Shown: positions 1-15,000 of the stretch, piece by piece
Numbering within the stretch: position 1 is the stretch's first letter
Layout: every line of letters begins with the position of its first letter
Assembly: GCF_963576545.1 (NCBI RefSeq)
Contig: NC_083636.1
Coordinates: forward strand, 8,497,856 to 8,561,855
DNA from: Limanda limanda
Taxonomy: Eukaryota; Chordata; Actinopteri; Pleuronectiformes; Pleuronectidae
Reading direction: 5' to 3'
Length of the DNA stretch: 64,000 nucleotides
Position numbers and translations under genes: made by a program
Notes under the pieces: model-generated
What the model was told of the DNA's origin: nothing
The model's input: the letters and a program-made list of their open reading frames with translations, nothing else
The model's database searches: none

Positions 1-1856
1 ACTGTCCCTTCCTCCTGCTTGTCTGGCTGCAAGACAGAGGGACACATTATACACACACACACAGACACACACACATACACACCAACACACTATCAAGGTA
101 TTGCTGACAGAACTGTGGGCACATTACTCAACACTAGTTTCCATGAATGTCCTCATCATTCAAACATCACCAGAGGGGAAACCTGAAAGCAACCCTGCGA
201 GTCTGGGCAACTCCATTCCTGGAGAGATCAGTGCTTCTGCTTTTTTTACTTCCTCCTTTATTTTATGATGTGTCAACTTCCTGGAAAGACGTTTTATCTA
301 ACCGAAAACAACCTGGACTGAGTTGCGGACCAAAGAAGGAAGGCAAGAAGAGCACTATTTTGCAGTTGCCTTTTAAAGCTAACAGAGACCCCTTATTTAT
401 ATTTATTTATTTATTTGATGGGGGAAAAGCATGTTCATGAGCATCGACTACATGTTAACATGCCAGACTCTAGTAAGAATGCTGTTTTACATCCCTAGCC
501 CCCAAACAGGTAACAACACAAAACACAGCCTTTAATGTATCCAGTTAGAAGTGATTGCAGTAGTGGTTTGCCTTAAGCCACCGTTTAAGATGGATCTTAA
601 AGGTGAGATATACAGAGCACTCCATTATTGCAAGTGGACGTATTTCATAGGATTTACTCCCCTTTACTGTCAGCACAGTCTGTCCAAATGCGGTGAGCCT
701 ATATTGCCCTTCACAGCCCCCCCTAGTGGTGGCCCTGGTGCCAATACCAATCACAACCTTCTGTCTAATGAATTTAAAGGTGGTGGGGTAAGCCCATGCA
801 AAACCTTGTATATAGAACATGCATTTGTGACATTTTTTAAATATAAAAAGCCAACCTTACTGATTGAGTGCAATCGACCACAACAGCCCACTCTTCATTC
901 TATATGTCTGAGCTTTTCACCCAACATATTTCACATTCTATGACTGTAACAAGTGGAGGAGGAGGAGGAAGCACCCAACGCAAAGCAAATCAGATGAGAG
1001 GATTCTCAGTGGCTCTGTCATAACTGTATATCGTGTATCCCCTGTGGAAGTACCGATAGCTGCTTTTTTCTTTTTCCAATGTTCCCCACAACTAAATAAA
1101 AGCACCTGTCAGTTTTTAAAACCCACATAAGGTTTTCAGATGGTGCAGCACTGGTCCTGTACCATGTGAGTTAGTTCTCTCACCAGGGCTGTGGCAGGCA
1201 GCCATCTGTCACCACAGCAAAGTGTATGTGGGCCAACAGGACTCAATGTGATTGACCCAATTTACAGCAGGAATCTAGATCGTTCCCAGTCATTAGATTA
1301 TCACACTAAAGCCGTTAATGTCTGCCTATTTCTGTCATCAAAAACTGTGATCAGGATCAATGGGAATCAACAGTGAAGACTGAGAGAAAAGGCTTCATCA
1401 TCAACTCATGACATTTTTTTACATGGTACAGTGTAGTGGTAATTTCAATGAGCGCACACTTATGTAATAATGAGACATCATGGGAATTAATTGTATGTAT
1501 TACATGACCTGATGCTATTCAAGTGTGATGATTTGTTATCATATCAACTCTCCATTAATACTGTTGACAGTCAGGTCGAGCTCGGAGAATAGAATCCATA
1601 TTTCCTTCATATTTCATTACACAAACTATTGGATTTACTTTGCAAAAATCAATCAGTTGATGGTTTTATGGGAAATGTAGTTCTTGGCACTTAAATGGAG
1701 GTTGTTGATCTTCCCTACCTCACTCTTTTTCTTCTGCTTCTTGTTTTTCTGCTTCCTCTGTCTCTTCTGAAGAAGGATGGTCTCGTATTTTGGCCTGGGA
1801 TGTTCCTGATGGGAAACCAGAGGAGGACATAAATGTGTGAATAGTGTGTGGGTGCA

Positions 1857-1921
<65 letters not shown>

Positions 1922-2828
1922 CTGTGTGTGTGTGTGTGTGTGTGTGTGTATTAGTACAGAACATACCTCCTCCTCCTCGATGCCTGTCAGATCCCAGCTG
2001 AAGCTCAAACTGATCTGACGACGCTTCCAGTGCTCCAGGAACAACACAGCTAAACACACACAAACACACACACAAAATAGTTGTTTGTAGGATTAGTATT
2101 ATCTTTAGATACCGACTCCATTCATGTTCTGAGAGCATGTACATCACAGCATGGAAAGTTTCTTTTACACATAACACATTATGTGTGCTTTGGTTGTGCA
2201 CTGGAGGCTCTAACTTTCCATATCACACTTGTGCACATTGAGTATGAGGACTGGCTTTATATTAGTTATGTTGTTACACACACACACACACACTTGCATC
2301 TTTACCCAATTTTAGATTTAAGGGAAGAACAGAGACTGTCTTCCTTCAGTAGAGTGATTTCAAATGTCAAGCCATCCTGCACATACACTGTTCTGGAGTC
2401 ACAATAAGAAACACACTTTTTTAGGTGGAGGGCAAAATATTGTTATGCTTAAACCAATGATAACCTAAACATTGATCTGACTCTTGTCAGATCTATACAT
2501 ATATGTAATACATTGTAATAGGCTGTGATAGGTGCTGGAAAAAATCTATCTTTACAAATCCACTCCACCACAGTTTCAATACTTGTTAATAACCTACCTT
2601 TCATTTAAAAATTAAATTTTTTAAAGGAAGACAATAGTTATAACATAATAACATATTTGAGGCAGGTTTTATTGCCTCCTGCAATGAGATGCAGCTCCGG
2701 CCTGTTTATAAAAATCTAAATCTGAGTGAGTATAAAAAGGCAAAACATGAAAAGAAAAATTATTAGAATTTTCTGCCTTACCCTCAAATTCCTCGTTATG
2801 TTATGGAGGTAATGGGGTATTAATGAGC

Positions 2829-2884
<56 letters not shown>

Positions 2885-5800
2885 AATACAAACCCTTACC
2901 CCACAGAGACATGAAGATGGCGAAGAAGACGGTGGCGGGGTTGTCGAAGAGGTGCGACGCTCGGGCAGTGCCGCAGGCGGTGCTCAGCTGCCAGAAGTCA
3001 CAGGCTCCATCACACAGAGGACACATGGTGAAATTGAGACGCTCGTCACACATCTCCAGGCTGGGGGAGGGGGGGGGGGGATCTTTAGTCACAGAGCACC
3101 TGGAAGTAACCCCCTTTAATGCCATGGTAGTTAAGAACTGACGATGGTACGTGAAATGTAAAAAGACCCAAAGATCCTTGTGTCTGTTAGATTTTACCAT
3201 GAGAAATGAATGGAACTTGAAAACATAACCACCATGCATCCCTCATAGTATTCACAGCAACTGTGGACTAAATTATCTTCAGGACACACACAGAGTTACA
3301 CACACACACACACACACGCTGCCAGCTGTACCTTCTGTGTTCCTCCCACACAACTCTGACTAAAGCCAGATACAGCAGGTATCTGGGCAATCCCTGTTTA
3401 GTGTGTGCATACATTAACATTGTGGTGGGAGGAAAAGTCCTTCTAGTGTTTGTATTTAGCCTTCATCACTTAGGATATCTCAAAATTCAAATCAGGAGTA
3501 AATGTCTTGCTTTTTATTCCAGTATCACGATTCATTATTTCAAGCAAATTGTGGATTTTCTTCCACGACTGAGGCTGCACAACAGTTTGCAATAAAACTT
3601 AGTGGATTGCTGGATAGCGCGTGTGTGTGTGTGTGTGTATACAAAGGGCACAGACCTAGGTATGTTAGTATCCACTGTCGCCACCCCGTAACCAAACACA
3701 ATGATCCCCACTATGGAGGCCGGTATGAGCAGCTGAGTGTAAACGCCGAGCCATGCGAAGTAGAGTCCGATCTTCTCCCCGAAGTACTTCCTGTGGGGTC
3801 AGAGGTCAATAATTAGTGAAAGTGACAAGTATTAAGCAACACGTAGAGCAGGTGTGAGAATCCTTATGCTCGAATAATCCTAGAATAGACTCAGAACACT
3901 GCTGATGCTTTATTTACAGATTAATTCATGGTTTTTAGGTCTTACTCTAACCCCTAACCCAAGTGTATGTACATGTCTGCCTCCTGTCCAACTATTAACA
4001 GACCTGAGCTCCAAACATGGAGTCTAGAGTGAAGCTGCAAGCTACCAAACATAAAGTGAGTGAAGAAGTGGATGTTAAAGACATATTCCTTCATGACCAT
4101 ATGTTAAAAGTTATGGTGAATGAATGCCCTTAAACCTGATCAACTTAAATATTGACTTGATGTGACTGAATCCTCATTTTAGCTTCAGCTGAAATCTAGA
4201 CTCTATATACAAGTTGTGCCAAAATGTGGAATGAGTTTTCTATCAATACAAATGTCTGGATCTGTTGCCCTGAGCTGGTTATTGATATGTGGGTAATGTC
4301 GTACATGTGAGTGAGCAACAGTAACCACTGTAACTTTAGCTGGTGCCGATCAGATACGAGAGGGCCCCATATTCCATATGTCCTAGTTACCTGACCAGAT
4401 CAATGGGCTGGTACTTGTAGAAGGCTGAGTATCTGGCCCACTCCTCATGCAGGACCTGGCAACAGACAGAAGACACAGACTGAGTCAGTGTGGTGTTGGA
4501 TTGTAAGTTTACCAGTTGTAGAAAGCTGAAAATGAACCAACGATCCTCAGGGGGCAGAGCCGATCTGGAGGCAGATCGGTCGAGTTAAACCCTAAAGCCA
4601 GATCAAATATTATAAAGTATAATATGTATATTGAATTCAACGCGTCTGTGAAACACTTGTGTCTTAATGTTGCTTTTCAAATACACCCGCTTTGCCTTGG
4701 CACTGCTGATGCTAAAAGAATATACAATAAAATATTCTACAGTCCAAAACATTATTGCAATTATAGTTACTGATTGGATAAAGAAGAAGTTGCTGTTTCA
4801 AATTTTTAATTCATATTTTGAACAGATGTCTTTGTTAATCTTGGTTTTTCTCCAAAATCAGAGCCACACAGCCATTGACTTTGTATTTTTCCAGCCTCGG
4901 AGCAGCAGATCTGCCTCAGAGTAATGTTTATTCAACTTAATCCTCAAGCTGTGACTTGCTTAGGCAGATGGGAAGGAGGAACAGTCTGAGAAAGAAAAAA
5001 AGAAAGTAGAGGAAGGAGATGAAGATGATTCAAAAAGGTGGAGGTTCCCTTTTTTTCTGCTATTGGACATTAAAAAGTCTTAGATAAGATAACAGATATT
5101 TTTCGCTTTTAACACCAAGAGTGGCTCTAGGACTGTTTCACATTGTCAAGTTGGTTAACAGTTTTTCTTTAAAAAGATGAGTAGTGAGGAGGAAGAAGGG
5201 GGAAGAAGGGACAGAAAAGACAGAGGAGGCGATGTACCTGTCGGTCATTCCTCTCCTCCATGTGTTCGACGGCCATGTAGTCCCCCTGAGGAAACACAAA
5301 CTTTCATTAAAATAGAAATTCTTCAACAGACAGGGGATGTGTGACATATCAAATTACAAAAAAATGTCCTGAGGAAAAACTTTGAATTTCCAACTTTCAT
5401 TGGTTTCAATATATTTCAGAGGAGCTATCCCGAGGAAAGTGACAGAAACTAAAACCAACTGGCATCTCGTGGGAATTTCAGAGCTCACACTTACGTCGTG
5501 AAGAGGGAAGGCAGCATCATACACGCATTTAGCTATCAATGTGCTGATGCCTGGAAAAGAAGAGAGAGTGCAGAGTCGTAAGAAAACACCCGGAGAGCTT
5601 TAGAACTTCCCTCTGAAGTGTTTCTCTACAACACAAGTAATCAACAAATCTCTAATGTACCATTTATGTGGATCATGAACCATTTCCTCTGGGAAGAAGA
5701 TATGCAGATATTTATCCTGAGCCTGAGCCGGATATTGTTTTTACCCGTAAGTGTGTGTGTGTGTGAGAGAGAGAAAGAGAGAGAGTATGCCAGTATTTTA

Positions 5801-8800
5801 ACCTAGGTGGGATGATTAACTAATGGAGCTGATGGACAAGGTCGACAAAAAAAGTGGTGCATAAACAGAAAATGATTACTTCAGAAATCATGATCATATT
5901 ATCATCATATGATGAAATTTTTAATTTTTATATTTCAAGTAAAGTTATGACCTGAAGCTTTTAAAGATCAACAAAAGATTAATGCTCATAGGAATGATGT
6001 CATCATGACGGCAAAATAAAGACAGACAATAGCGTCATGTGGTTATGCATTAACCTTTGAAACCAATAAGATTAGAGACATGATCTACAATTTATATAGA
6101 TTAACCAATCATTCATAACCATATGGTATAAATGACAGAAATTTGATGAAACCCAAATCCTCTAAATTGAGGTTTTAAATGAAGTGGCAACTTTCTGGTT
6201 TAATCTTAAATCTACTGGACTTTTGTTGTCTGGTTTTATCGACTTTTAGAGGAGATCCTTTAAAGATCAGATTAAATGTCTTCTCTCAGAGACATTTCAG
6301 CTAAGTGGATTTGGATGATGTCCTCAGGTTCAAAGGTCATGGAGGTTTAAAATTCAGAAAGCCTATTGACTGGTATTTGCACATCAGCCATACATGTACT
6401 GTATGTGTGATGCATCCTGCAGCTTGTACTGTTTTAATTCCGGGTCAGGAAGACTGGGACCAGTTCAGGTGCCACTTTTAGTCTTTGGAAAATGTCATGT
6501 GGGAAGTGGTGTCCTGACCTCTGAAGGGCAGCGCAGACATCGACACATCAGATGACCTGGCACACACAACTGGCTCTTTCATCAGAGTAATGAATCAATT
6601 AATTCATCGGGAACTCTGCAGTGACTTGCTGTGCTATTAATGAACATCAACTCAGAGTCACACACGCACATGCCAGTGCAAGGACGCTCACTCGACCAGC
6701 TAGAAACAACCACAACTCCCAGAGGCTTCAGTCCCAGCCTGACCCAGGAAGTGTGACCCACTTGTACGGGAGGCGGAGGCAAGCAGCGGAGACACAAGGA
6801 ATCCAGAGTCTTTGTGTGTGTGTGTGCGTTCTTGTCTTTTTATAATTATGAGGGCCAATTTTGGTTCAATAACATCATTGTGAGGACAGTTTCATTGGTC
6901 CTCACAAATTCAATGGGCTGTTTCAAGGTTAGGACTTTGTTTTAGGGTTAGGTTAGGGTTAGGGTAACTATGGTTAGGCATTTAGCTGTGTGGTTAAGGT
7001 TAGGTTAAGGGGCTAGGGAATGCAACTAAAGAGAGACGTGCATGTGTGTGTTTGTTTTGTCTGTGTGTGTGTGTGCATGTCTGTGCGTGTCAGTTAGAGA
7101 GAGACACCAAATGTAAGGAGGGACAAGAAAATAGAGGTTAAAGAGATGCATCTCTATCTTGTGTCGCCTGCCTCCCCTGCAGCTCCATCAGTACCCGCTG
7201 GCTGAGACCTTCTGCTGGGATTGGTGAGCCAACTAGACATATGGTGGACTCTAGAAACAAACTGGGTGTCAGCTCGTTCCTATATGCGGCCTATGGGCGT
7301 CATAAAAGCAGAAGCAGCTGTGGTGCGTCATCAAAATGTACAGATTTATAAACGCTGTAAGACAAAGCCTGACTTCATTTTCATGCACAGATGGCTGGAG
7401 GACTTGAAGTTCCTTTGGAAAAATCCCCAAAGGAAGTTCATTGATCTGTCACAGACTTCCAGTAGAAACTGTTTATGTTTGTTTAACGTCTTAAACAACT
7501 GACACCACTACTGAGGTCATGGTGGACTTTTCCTCGTCCCAATGGACCTCAATTTCGGGATCCGCTAAATGGGAATAAGGTTACCAAACAAATTGGGGTT
7601 AAACAAGGTGCTCGCCCTCATCCAATTATCTAATCACTGCACTCCTTGTTCGGGTCACCAGCTGAACTCCACTTTACTACATTTCACCTCACCACTGAAC
7701 TCACAGCAGGTGTCGATGTCGTCTGCCACCTCACCTGCAGTAGTTCACCCAGAATAAATTACCTCCGCCAAGGAAGTAAGGATTTTGTTTCTGCTTTGTT
7801 GTTTTTTTCCAAGTAAGCAGGATTAGTCAAAATCTACTCAACCAGAGCAGTGGTGCATGACCCCAAAATATGGTATGTTTAGGGGACCGATATTTATGAC
7901 TGTGAGCAATTTGGTGCTGATCCAAATAAAAATCTGGAGCTAATAAACTTAAATGTGGTTTCATAAGAACTCTGTTGGGCCTTGGTAGAGGTATGAACTC
8001 TACTGAGTGAAATTCTAGTTGAATTTGAACTACATAATTCAACTGCTACTGACGTGCTTTGGCCGGCACTTTCAGAATAGATGTTACTCAAGCTCACCAC
8101 TACATTCACTTTTACTTTCTGATCTCATCCTTAAAGGGCAATAAATACGATTTGTACAATGGCACAGCAGGGAGTCACCACAACAGGTTTATTCTCAGTG
8201 ACTCAACTATTAACCACCCTGTTGCTGGGATTCTAATTTTCTTAACCAATTTTGGAAACAACCAAAGCAATCAATGTTCATGACACATCCACTACAAAGG
8301 ATCATGAAGCCTTTTATTAGACCAAAACAACCGACTGCCAACAAACGTTTTAATGCCGCTATTCAAGACTCCTTCAGTCAATTCTTCTTGACCCCTGCTA
8401 TTTTTACACAGCAATTACAGTCAGCCCCACTTAAAGGGGGATGGGAGGGATCAGAGAAGGATTGTCACCGTCTAAAGTCATGATTGAAGCCATTGATTAT
8501 CACTATTTTTAAAAAACATAATGGAAAGATCATTGACCTCTCTAAAATGTTAATGCCTGTGGCACACATATAACATCCAGGACAAGTCCAACACATATCA
8601 CTTATTTAGTTATGTCCAGGCTCAAAGTGTTCAGGTTAATGTGAAGAATAAAGGTCTGGAAAATGATTTATCATCCTCCCACACACACAATGTCTATGGA
8701 CTGTTAGATGTCCTCACCTATGGTTTGACAAGTTCGTACACACACCGTTCTTCTCAGGATCTCGTACACCTGAGGAAGATGTGAGATATAAACCAATTCT

Positions 8801-8968
8801 CAACCATAACATCACATTGGAGAAGCAGATGAAAATATAAATGCACACTTACAACTCTGCCCCTCGTTGCATTGTCAAAAAAAGTGTCCTTAGATGTGAT
8901 GTTGTACCTGAAAGAAACACAACCGACACATCTGTTAAGTGCAAGCTCTATGCCAACACTAAATTCTG

Positions 8969-9006
<38 letters not shown>

Positions 9007-12000
9007 TGTCTCACAGGTTGAGTTTGTCTCTGGAGAAGCAGTGCGAGAGAAATTTTGTGCGTCCGTTGTCTGGATTTGGGACTTTGGGCTGAAAAGGTTG
9101 ATTCAGTTTCCTCCACACGTTGCTCATACTGGACCCAAAACCACTTTCCTCTTTAAGTTCGTAACTCTGGTGAAACACACAGCGTACAAGTCAATAACAA
9201 CACAACAGGTCAACTTATTACACAGGTAAGAAGGGTCCAGAGGATCTTATTGTTCTCCAAAATGTAGAATTTGAAGATTAAGGAGCCTTGTCGATGTATA
9301 ACCCAAATTCAGTATTAGTATTACTATAAAATGAGCCACCCACAATACACATCACCTAATCCTTTGCAGTCGTAGTCTATTTGTTTCTTCTCTGCTTAAT
9401 TTATTTTTTCTGACTGAAATTGGCTGTTCTATGAAGAAGTCCCACTCTCCATCTTAAAGGAGACATATTATACTTATTAATTCTATTTCCTCTCTTTCCT
9501 CAAAAGTCCATTATTTTTCCTCTTTTCAGCCTCTGTATGAAATGCTAGTTTTAGCTCCTATCTCTTTAATTTGCAGAAGTCTGACACAAAAAACCTATAT
9601 AATAGGTTCGAGGAAAGAAAAGCTGAAAACCCATAATATGTTTCCCTTAATGATTTTCCTCAAATCAAATTCTACTGTCGCTGCAGAATATACGAAAAAC
9701 CATTACTGCACATGGACCCAAAAAGTCAATGTCAGTGTCCATAATCTAGACTGATACTGATGGGTATTGATTTTACCGTTTTAGTGGGGACCTTAATCTT
9801 GAGGAACTCGGCCTCTCGACAGAGCACTGGCCAGGGTGCATGGAGACGAGTGAAGCTGGGGCCGTGGGCCTTAAACTGAAAAAGAAACAAAACTTCATGT
9901 TAAGGACCCAAACAGAAAAGAGCAGGTCTACCCAGATGGGTGCTCAGATGTGGTGGCCTGCACTGCAAGTGGTGCATCCTTATTTCTTGACCCACAATAA
10001 AACACAAGATACTAAGTTACATCCCTTAAGTATGGCTGGCAGTGTTCACAATGTACATTTTACTTATTACGTTTCTCTATTTCCTATGTTCATGTACTGT
10101 TGAGTTTGTGGGCTAAAGTTTTCCAGTTAGAAAGTGATTAGTGAACAGAAAATGTAATGTTTTGTGAATTATCTTAGCAGATTGCTAAAGGCTGAAACTA
10201 CCTGCTGTATAAAACCATCCTACCAGACCATCTGCTGGTGCTGCTTTGCAATTCAATATAACTGACACACTCTGTTGTAGCAGGAGAGTGTGTGTGAGCT
10301 ACACTTCACCGCAGTCAACTGCTCCTCTGCTGCTTTTACCTCCACATCTCAGTGTCGGCCTCTGGGAGCCGCAACTCCACGTTTCACATTACTCAGCTCT
10401 GCGAGTCATGCTTTCATTTCGAGCCCGGCCCAGCCGCTCCCCGCCACTGTCCTGACCCGGTGAATCAGATTGGCTAACCAGACTCGCCAGCAGCATCACT
10501 CTGGTCGTTATTAAAGATGGATGCAGCCTTTGGTCTGACGGCGAAGCCCCGGGCTGTTTTCCTCACTGCTTTTGTTGCTGCAGCCTGTTCCCGACAACGA
10601 TTGGGTCCTTTTTTTGTTGTTCAAATGTATTTATCATAAGTAACATCAAATTCTGAGTCATCCAGCTCGTTCTGCTAATGAATCAATGTCCAGCGCCCAC
10701 GCAGTAATTATTATTTAATGTTAAGATGCATTTGCAAAATGTGATAATTGGCAGTTTCGCATATCACCGAGAGGAATGTGATTGAGTTCTGCATTTTAGT
10801 GCACCGACAAACTCTCGTCTGTCCCTCTGCGACTGAATATGGATTAATTAATCAACAGGAATTGTGCAGCAGCGAAATTATACACAGCAGCAGCAGCATT
10901 TACAGGGCCGGCCTGCACTGTGAGTGTGAGTGTGAGCAGAAATGAAAGAGAGAAGAGGCAGCGGGAGGCAACAGCCAGGTAACCTTACCCTCCTCAGACC
11001 CCCACCAGCTTCTGTAAGAGAGGGGAGGGAGGTGGAAAGATAAAGGTGCCACCGGCAACCCACGGAAACCTGAAACGATTCTCTTTCTCCTCTCTCGACT
11101 CCTACTCTCCTGAGATCTTTCACGCCCCCCCTCCTCACATATATTACTGTACCTTCTGCCACCCGCTAGCCACTGTTTCACTGACTGATTGACTGACTGG
11201 CCGACTCACTAACTGTCACTCAGACTCCTCTTATATTTCATTATCATCCACCACTCGCACATCCACGCTGCCCTTTGTCCTTCACCGGGGACACAGTGGA
11301 GCGGGACGCCACCTGAACTCCAACCCCTAATATGACTCTTTTTTATAAGATCATAGGACAAACTTGTGGGCTTGGTTGATTTGTTTTCACTTGATTGCCA
11401 TCTTTCAAGTCAATAAACTCACTAATGTATTGGGATTGTAGCCTTACATCAGCCTGAGGCATCCTTTCTCATCTCCACCTGCTGCCACCATCCAGTATAT
11501 TTAACCCACCAGCTCAGTCACCCCCTTCTATTTCCTCCTCCTTCCTTTCCTTCCTCCTCCTCATCCTCCCTTCCCCTTGGTGCTCCATCAAAAAGCAGAG
11601 GATATAAATACCTTTCAGCCTGGGGAAGGTTAATTAGTGGCGGGATTTCCAATTATCTCTTTATCTCTATCGGGGTGGTGAGTGGGAGGGTAACTGGGAC
11701 GCAGCCGGGGGCGTCTTGTGGTGGGTAGTGGGGGTACTGAGTATGAGAGGGTGAACGGTTGGGTGATGGGATGTCCAGGTAGAGAGAGAAGTGGTGAAAA
11801 ACTGAGGGAGTGAGGTGAGAGAGGGACAGTGACGGAGTGAGAGCGAGCAAAATGGATCAGTATTAAAGGGATCGTTCACCGAAAAATGAAAATCCACTCA
11901 TTATCTACTCACCACTATGCCGATGGAGCGGTGGGTGAAGTGTCTATATGACTCGACATTCGAATTCGCACACACCACACACAAACTTGCGAACGGGAAC

Positions 12001-15000
12001 GTGTCCCCAGGCAGGAGGGTATCAGAGTTTTTAGGCTAAAAAACATGGTGTAAATGCACAGTTACAAGACAAATTTAAATGTCTGGGCTCACAGACACTT
12101 CGATGACACCACAGGAGCAGTATGGAGCCATGTTGGGTTTTCTGTCTGTTGTTTGTTTTCTTTTGAAGACGTGGTCAACCTTCACTTCAATTGTATTGGA
12201 TTTGGCTGCAATGCCGTTTATCTCTGAAAGTGTTGTGTGGACTCAAACACTTCACCCACCCCTCCATTGACATAGTGGTGAGTAGTTTATGAGTGAATTT
12301 TCATTTTTATGTGAACTATCCCTTTAAAACAATGAGGGAAAACAGCATGAAAAAGCTGTTAGATGTTATTAGTGGAAGTTGCTGAAAGACGACGGGGGGG
12401 CTGACATTAGAGGGTCTCCTACAGACCTGCAGGTGGTCCGATGTATGGATCCGCCTGGATATACTGTACTGACAGTTAGCATTGCTCTTATAGTCGGCAC
12501 AGGCTACCGCTGAAACACACAAATACACATTCTCATCATTGGAGGAGGTTTGTTTTTTTTGTCCAAGCTCCAAAATATGCAGATATTTTGGAGTTAAAAG
12601 CTCAGCGTACATCCTGGTACAAAAGTTTAAATTTAGTAAATCATTCACTTACAACAAGAAGTGACGAATTTAGGCGGTTTGACCCCCAGCTCCTCCAGTC
12701 TACGTGCTGAAGTGTCCTTGGGCAAGACACTGAACCCTGAGTTACCCCGATGGCTGCGTCAAACAGTATGCTGTTCATAGAAGCCCTCTATGAATGGGTG
12801 AACCCAACTTGTTCTGTAAGGAACTTTGAGTCGTTGAACAGCCCTATATATCAATGCAGTCCACGATCTATACAACAAAAGAATTTCAATACAACTCTTT
12901 TAACACAGAATATTCAACGACAATTGTAAAATACTTTATGTTAGTGTGATGCTTTATTTCATATAGGTTTTATATTTGTCAATAGTTTAGGCTAATTCTA
13001 TGTGTGGAGGCTCATCACAGTGTTAAATAGATTCTACAAGCAGGATGTGATGGGCAGGGCCAGCATGAAAAAATCCAATATGCATGAGCAATGGGACACA
13101 CAAGCAATTTGTGTGGACAGAGACGGACTCGGTCTGGAGCAAAGGTACGTGTTGCCGAAACACTTAATCCTGCTCGCTCTGTTCCTCAAGCCCCCACAGA
13201 CCGAACCCCTCACAGGTCGGAGCTCCACTTCTTGAATTAACATCTCCCTGAGATTTAATTAAAAGTGCTCTGTAAGAGAACGTCCCTAAGAGATCGAAGG
13301 TCAGCTCAATAATCCTCAGGCACAGTCAACAAGTTTGACATTCAAGCCAGGCTTCCTCCCCCCCACCCTCGCACATCCAATTAATCTGAAGTGAAACAGG
13401 TTGGACATGAACAGGAGAATTTAGCTCAGTACAATGTCCCAATTCATTAAGAAAGAGAAATAGTGTTGAGGGTTTGTTTTTTATCTACACTTGAACATGT
13501 ATAACATATGCAATGTGTTTAATGTGATAAACATTTAGGAGGTGATTGTCCATATTCTCCTATTTCCCTCAGTTATATTTTAATTCTGTTTCAACAATCT
13601 GAAGATCTATGTAACTTGGTTTAGAAATGTGCTGTTGAAATTATTATTATAATTGTAATAAATAAGTAATTATGTAAGAAAAACACTTTTTGTCCACTTT
13701 CAGGTGTGTGTGTGTGTGTGTGTGTCTGCGTGCGTAAGTGTGTGTCTGTGTGTGATCATTGGGCCTGCAGTGGATAGGAGCAATAACTCTAACCAAGCTG
13801 TCACTTGGTTTGTTTAGTGATAATCTCCTTCATTACTTATTCAGTTTCCATATATTCCTCTTTCAAAATGGGAGCAGTCACATTTAGATGTGCTACATAC
13901 ATTTTTGAGGTTGATCATACGAGACAGTAGATTCACCTTAACCCCCTAATGAGTCATTTACTACAGTGACCATTAAAACCTTTGGCCACACGTTTAATTC
14001 ACTGATAATCCAAATGGTGAAATGTCCCCGTGACACAAATTGATATATTTTAAATTATAGAATATTTTTGTCTACAGATTATTATGAGGCTGGTGCTGTT
14101 TAAACTATAAACTATAATAACGTTAACATCACAAACCTTTGCTACAAACTTTATTATCTTAATTATTCCTTTTTATGTCTTTCCATCCGACTTTGTCTGT
14201 ATCAGAGGCAAAAAAAGAGACAATGTTCCTTCACATCACCGGGAGCTTCTACAACCACATCTAGCTCCGCACCGATGGATTTGTCAATCATTCTGTCAGC
14301 GTACCTGTCACATCTTTTCAAACAAAGGATATGGTTATGCAAGGCTTCCTCTTCATACTGGCTGTAGATTCAATCTTCCCCTCAATCCACGAGCTGCGAT
14401 AAGGAGCTATCAGTCAGTGTGCTAATCTCATCCTGGTTTAGGCTTCATGGCCACACTGTCAGCAATCTGATTAATACTAGCCTGCGGGATACACACTGCC
14501 AACTGGATGATAGCCAACACACAGCCACAGACACACACACACACACACACACACTTGTCTCTTGTTGGGAGGACACTCATGGACATAATGCATTGCCTAG
14601 CCCCTTACCCTAACCTCAACCATCACAACTAATCGCCTTACCCTAACCTAATTCTAACCCTAACTCTAAAACCAAGTCATAAACCTCAAAAGGCCCTTTG
14701 AATTTGTTAAGACCAGCCAAAAGTCCTCAGAACTATATACCTCATAACCATAGACACACACACACACACAGCCACAGCCACAGCCACACACACACACACA
14801 CACACACACAGCCACAGCCAAACACATGTCCGAGCCTAATTCTTGCACATCAGTACAACACAATCATCGTTCATTTGAGCTGCAGACATCTCTTCCCTCA
14901 TCATCACACCCAACAGCTGAAGTCAGCAACACTTAAATTTGCCAAATTCTTCTTCTTGTTGTTGTTGGAGCCAAAATGCAGTAGTTCATTTGGTAACAAG

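Noticed and set aside
551..943. 130-codon plus-strand open frame and its minus-strand partner at 545-820
   Set aside because: Neither resembles a known protein nor has splice sites that fit ano2 phase; taken as intron DNA.
1653..2201. Open frame of 182 codons rich in Thr-His repeats
   Set aside because: It is the translation of a CA/TG microsatellite overlapping two real ano2 exons; dinucleotide repeats stay open by nature. The same applies to the frames over 58736-59242, 59570-60067 and 61636-62016.
6938..6975. Interstitial telomere or chromosome-fusion point
   Set aside because: The TTAGGG-like motifs are short and imperfect and sit inside a dispersed repeat unit that recurs at 14548-14745.
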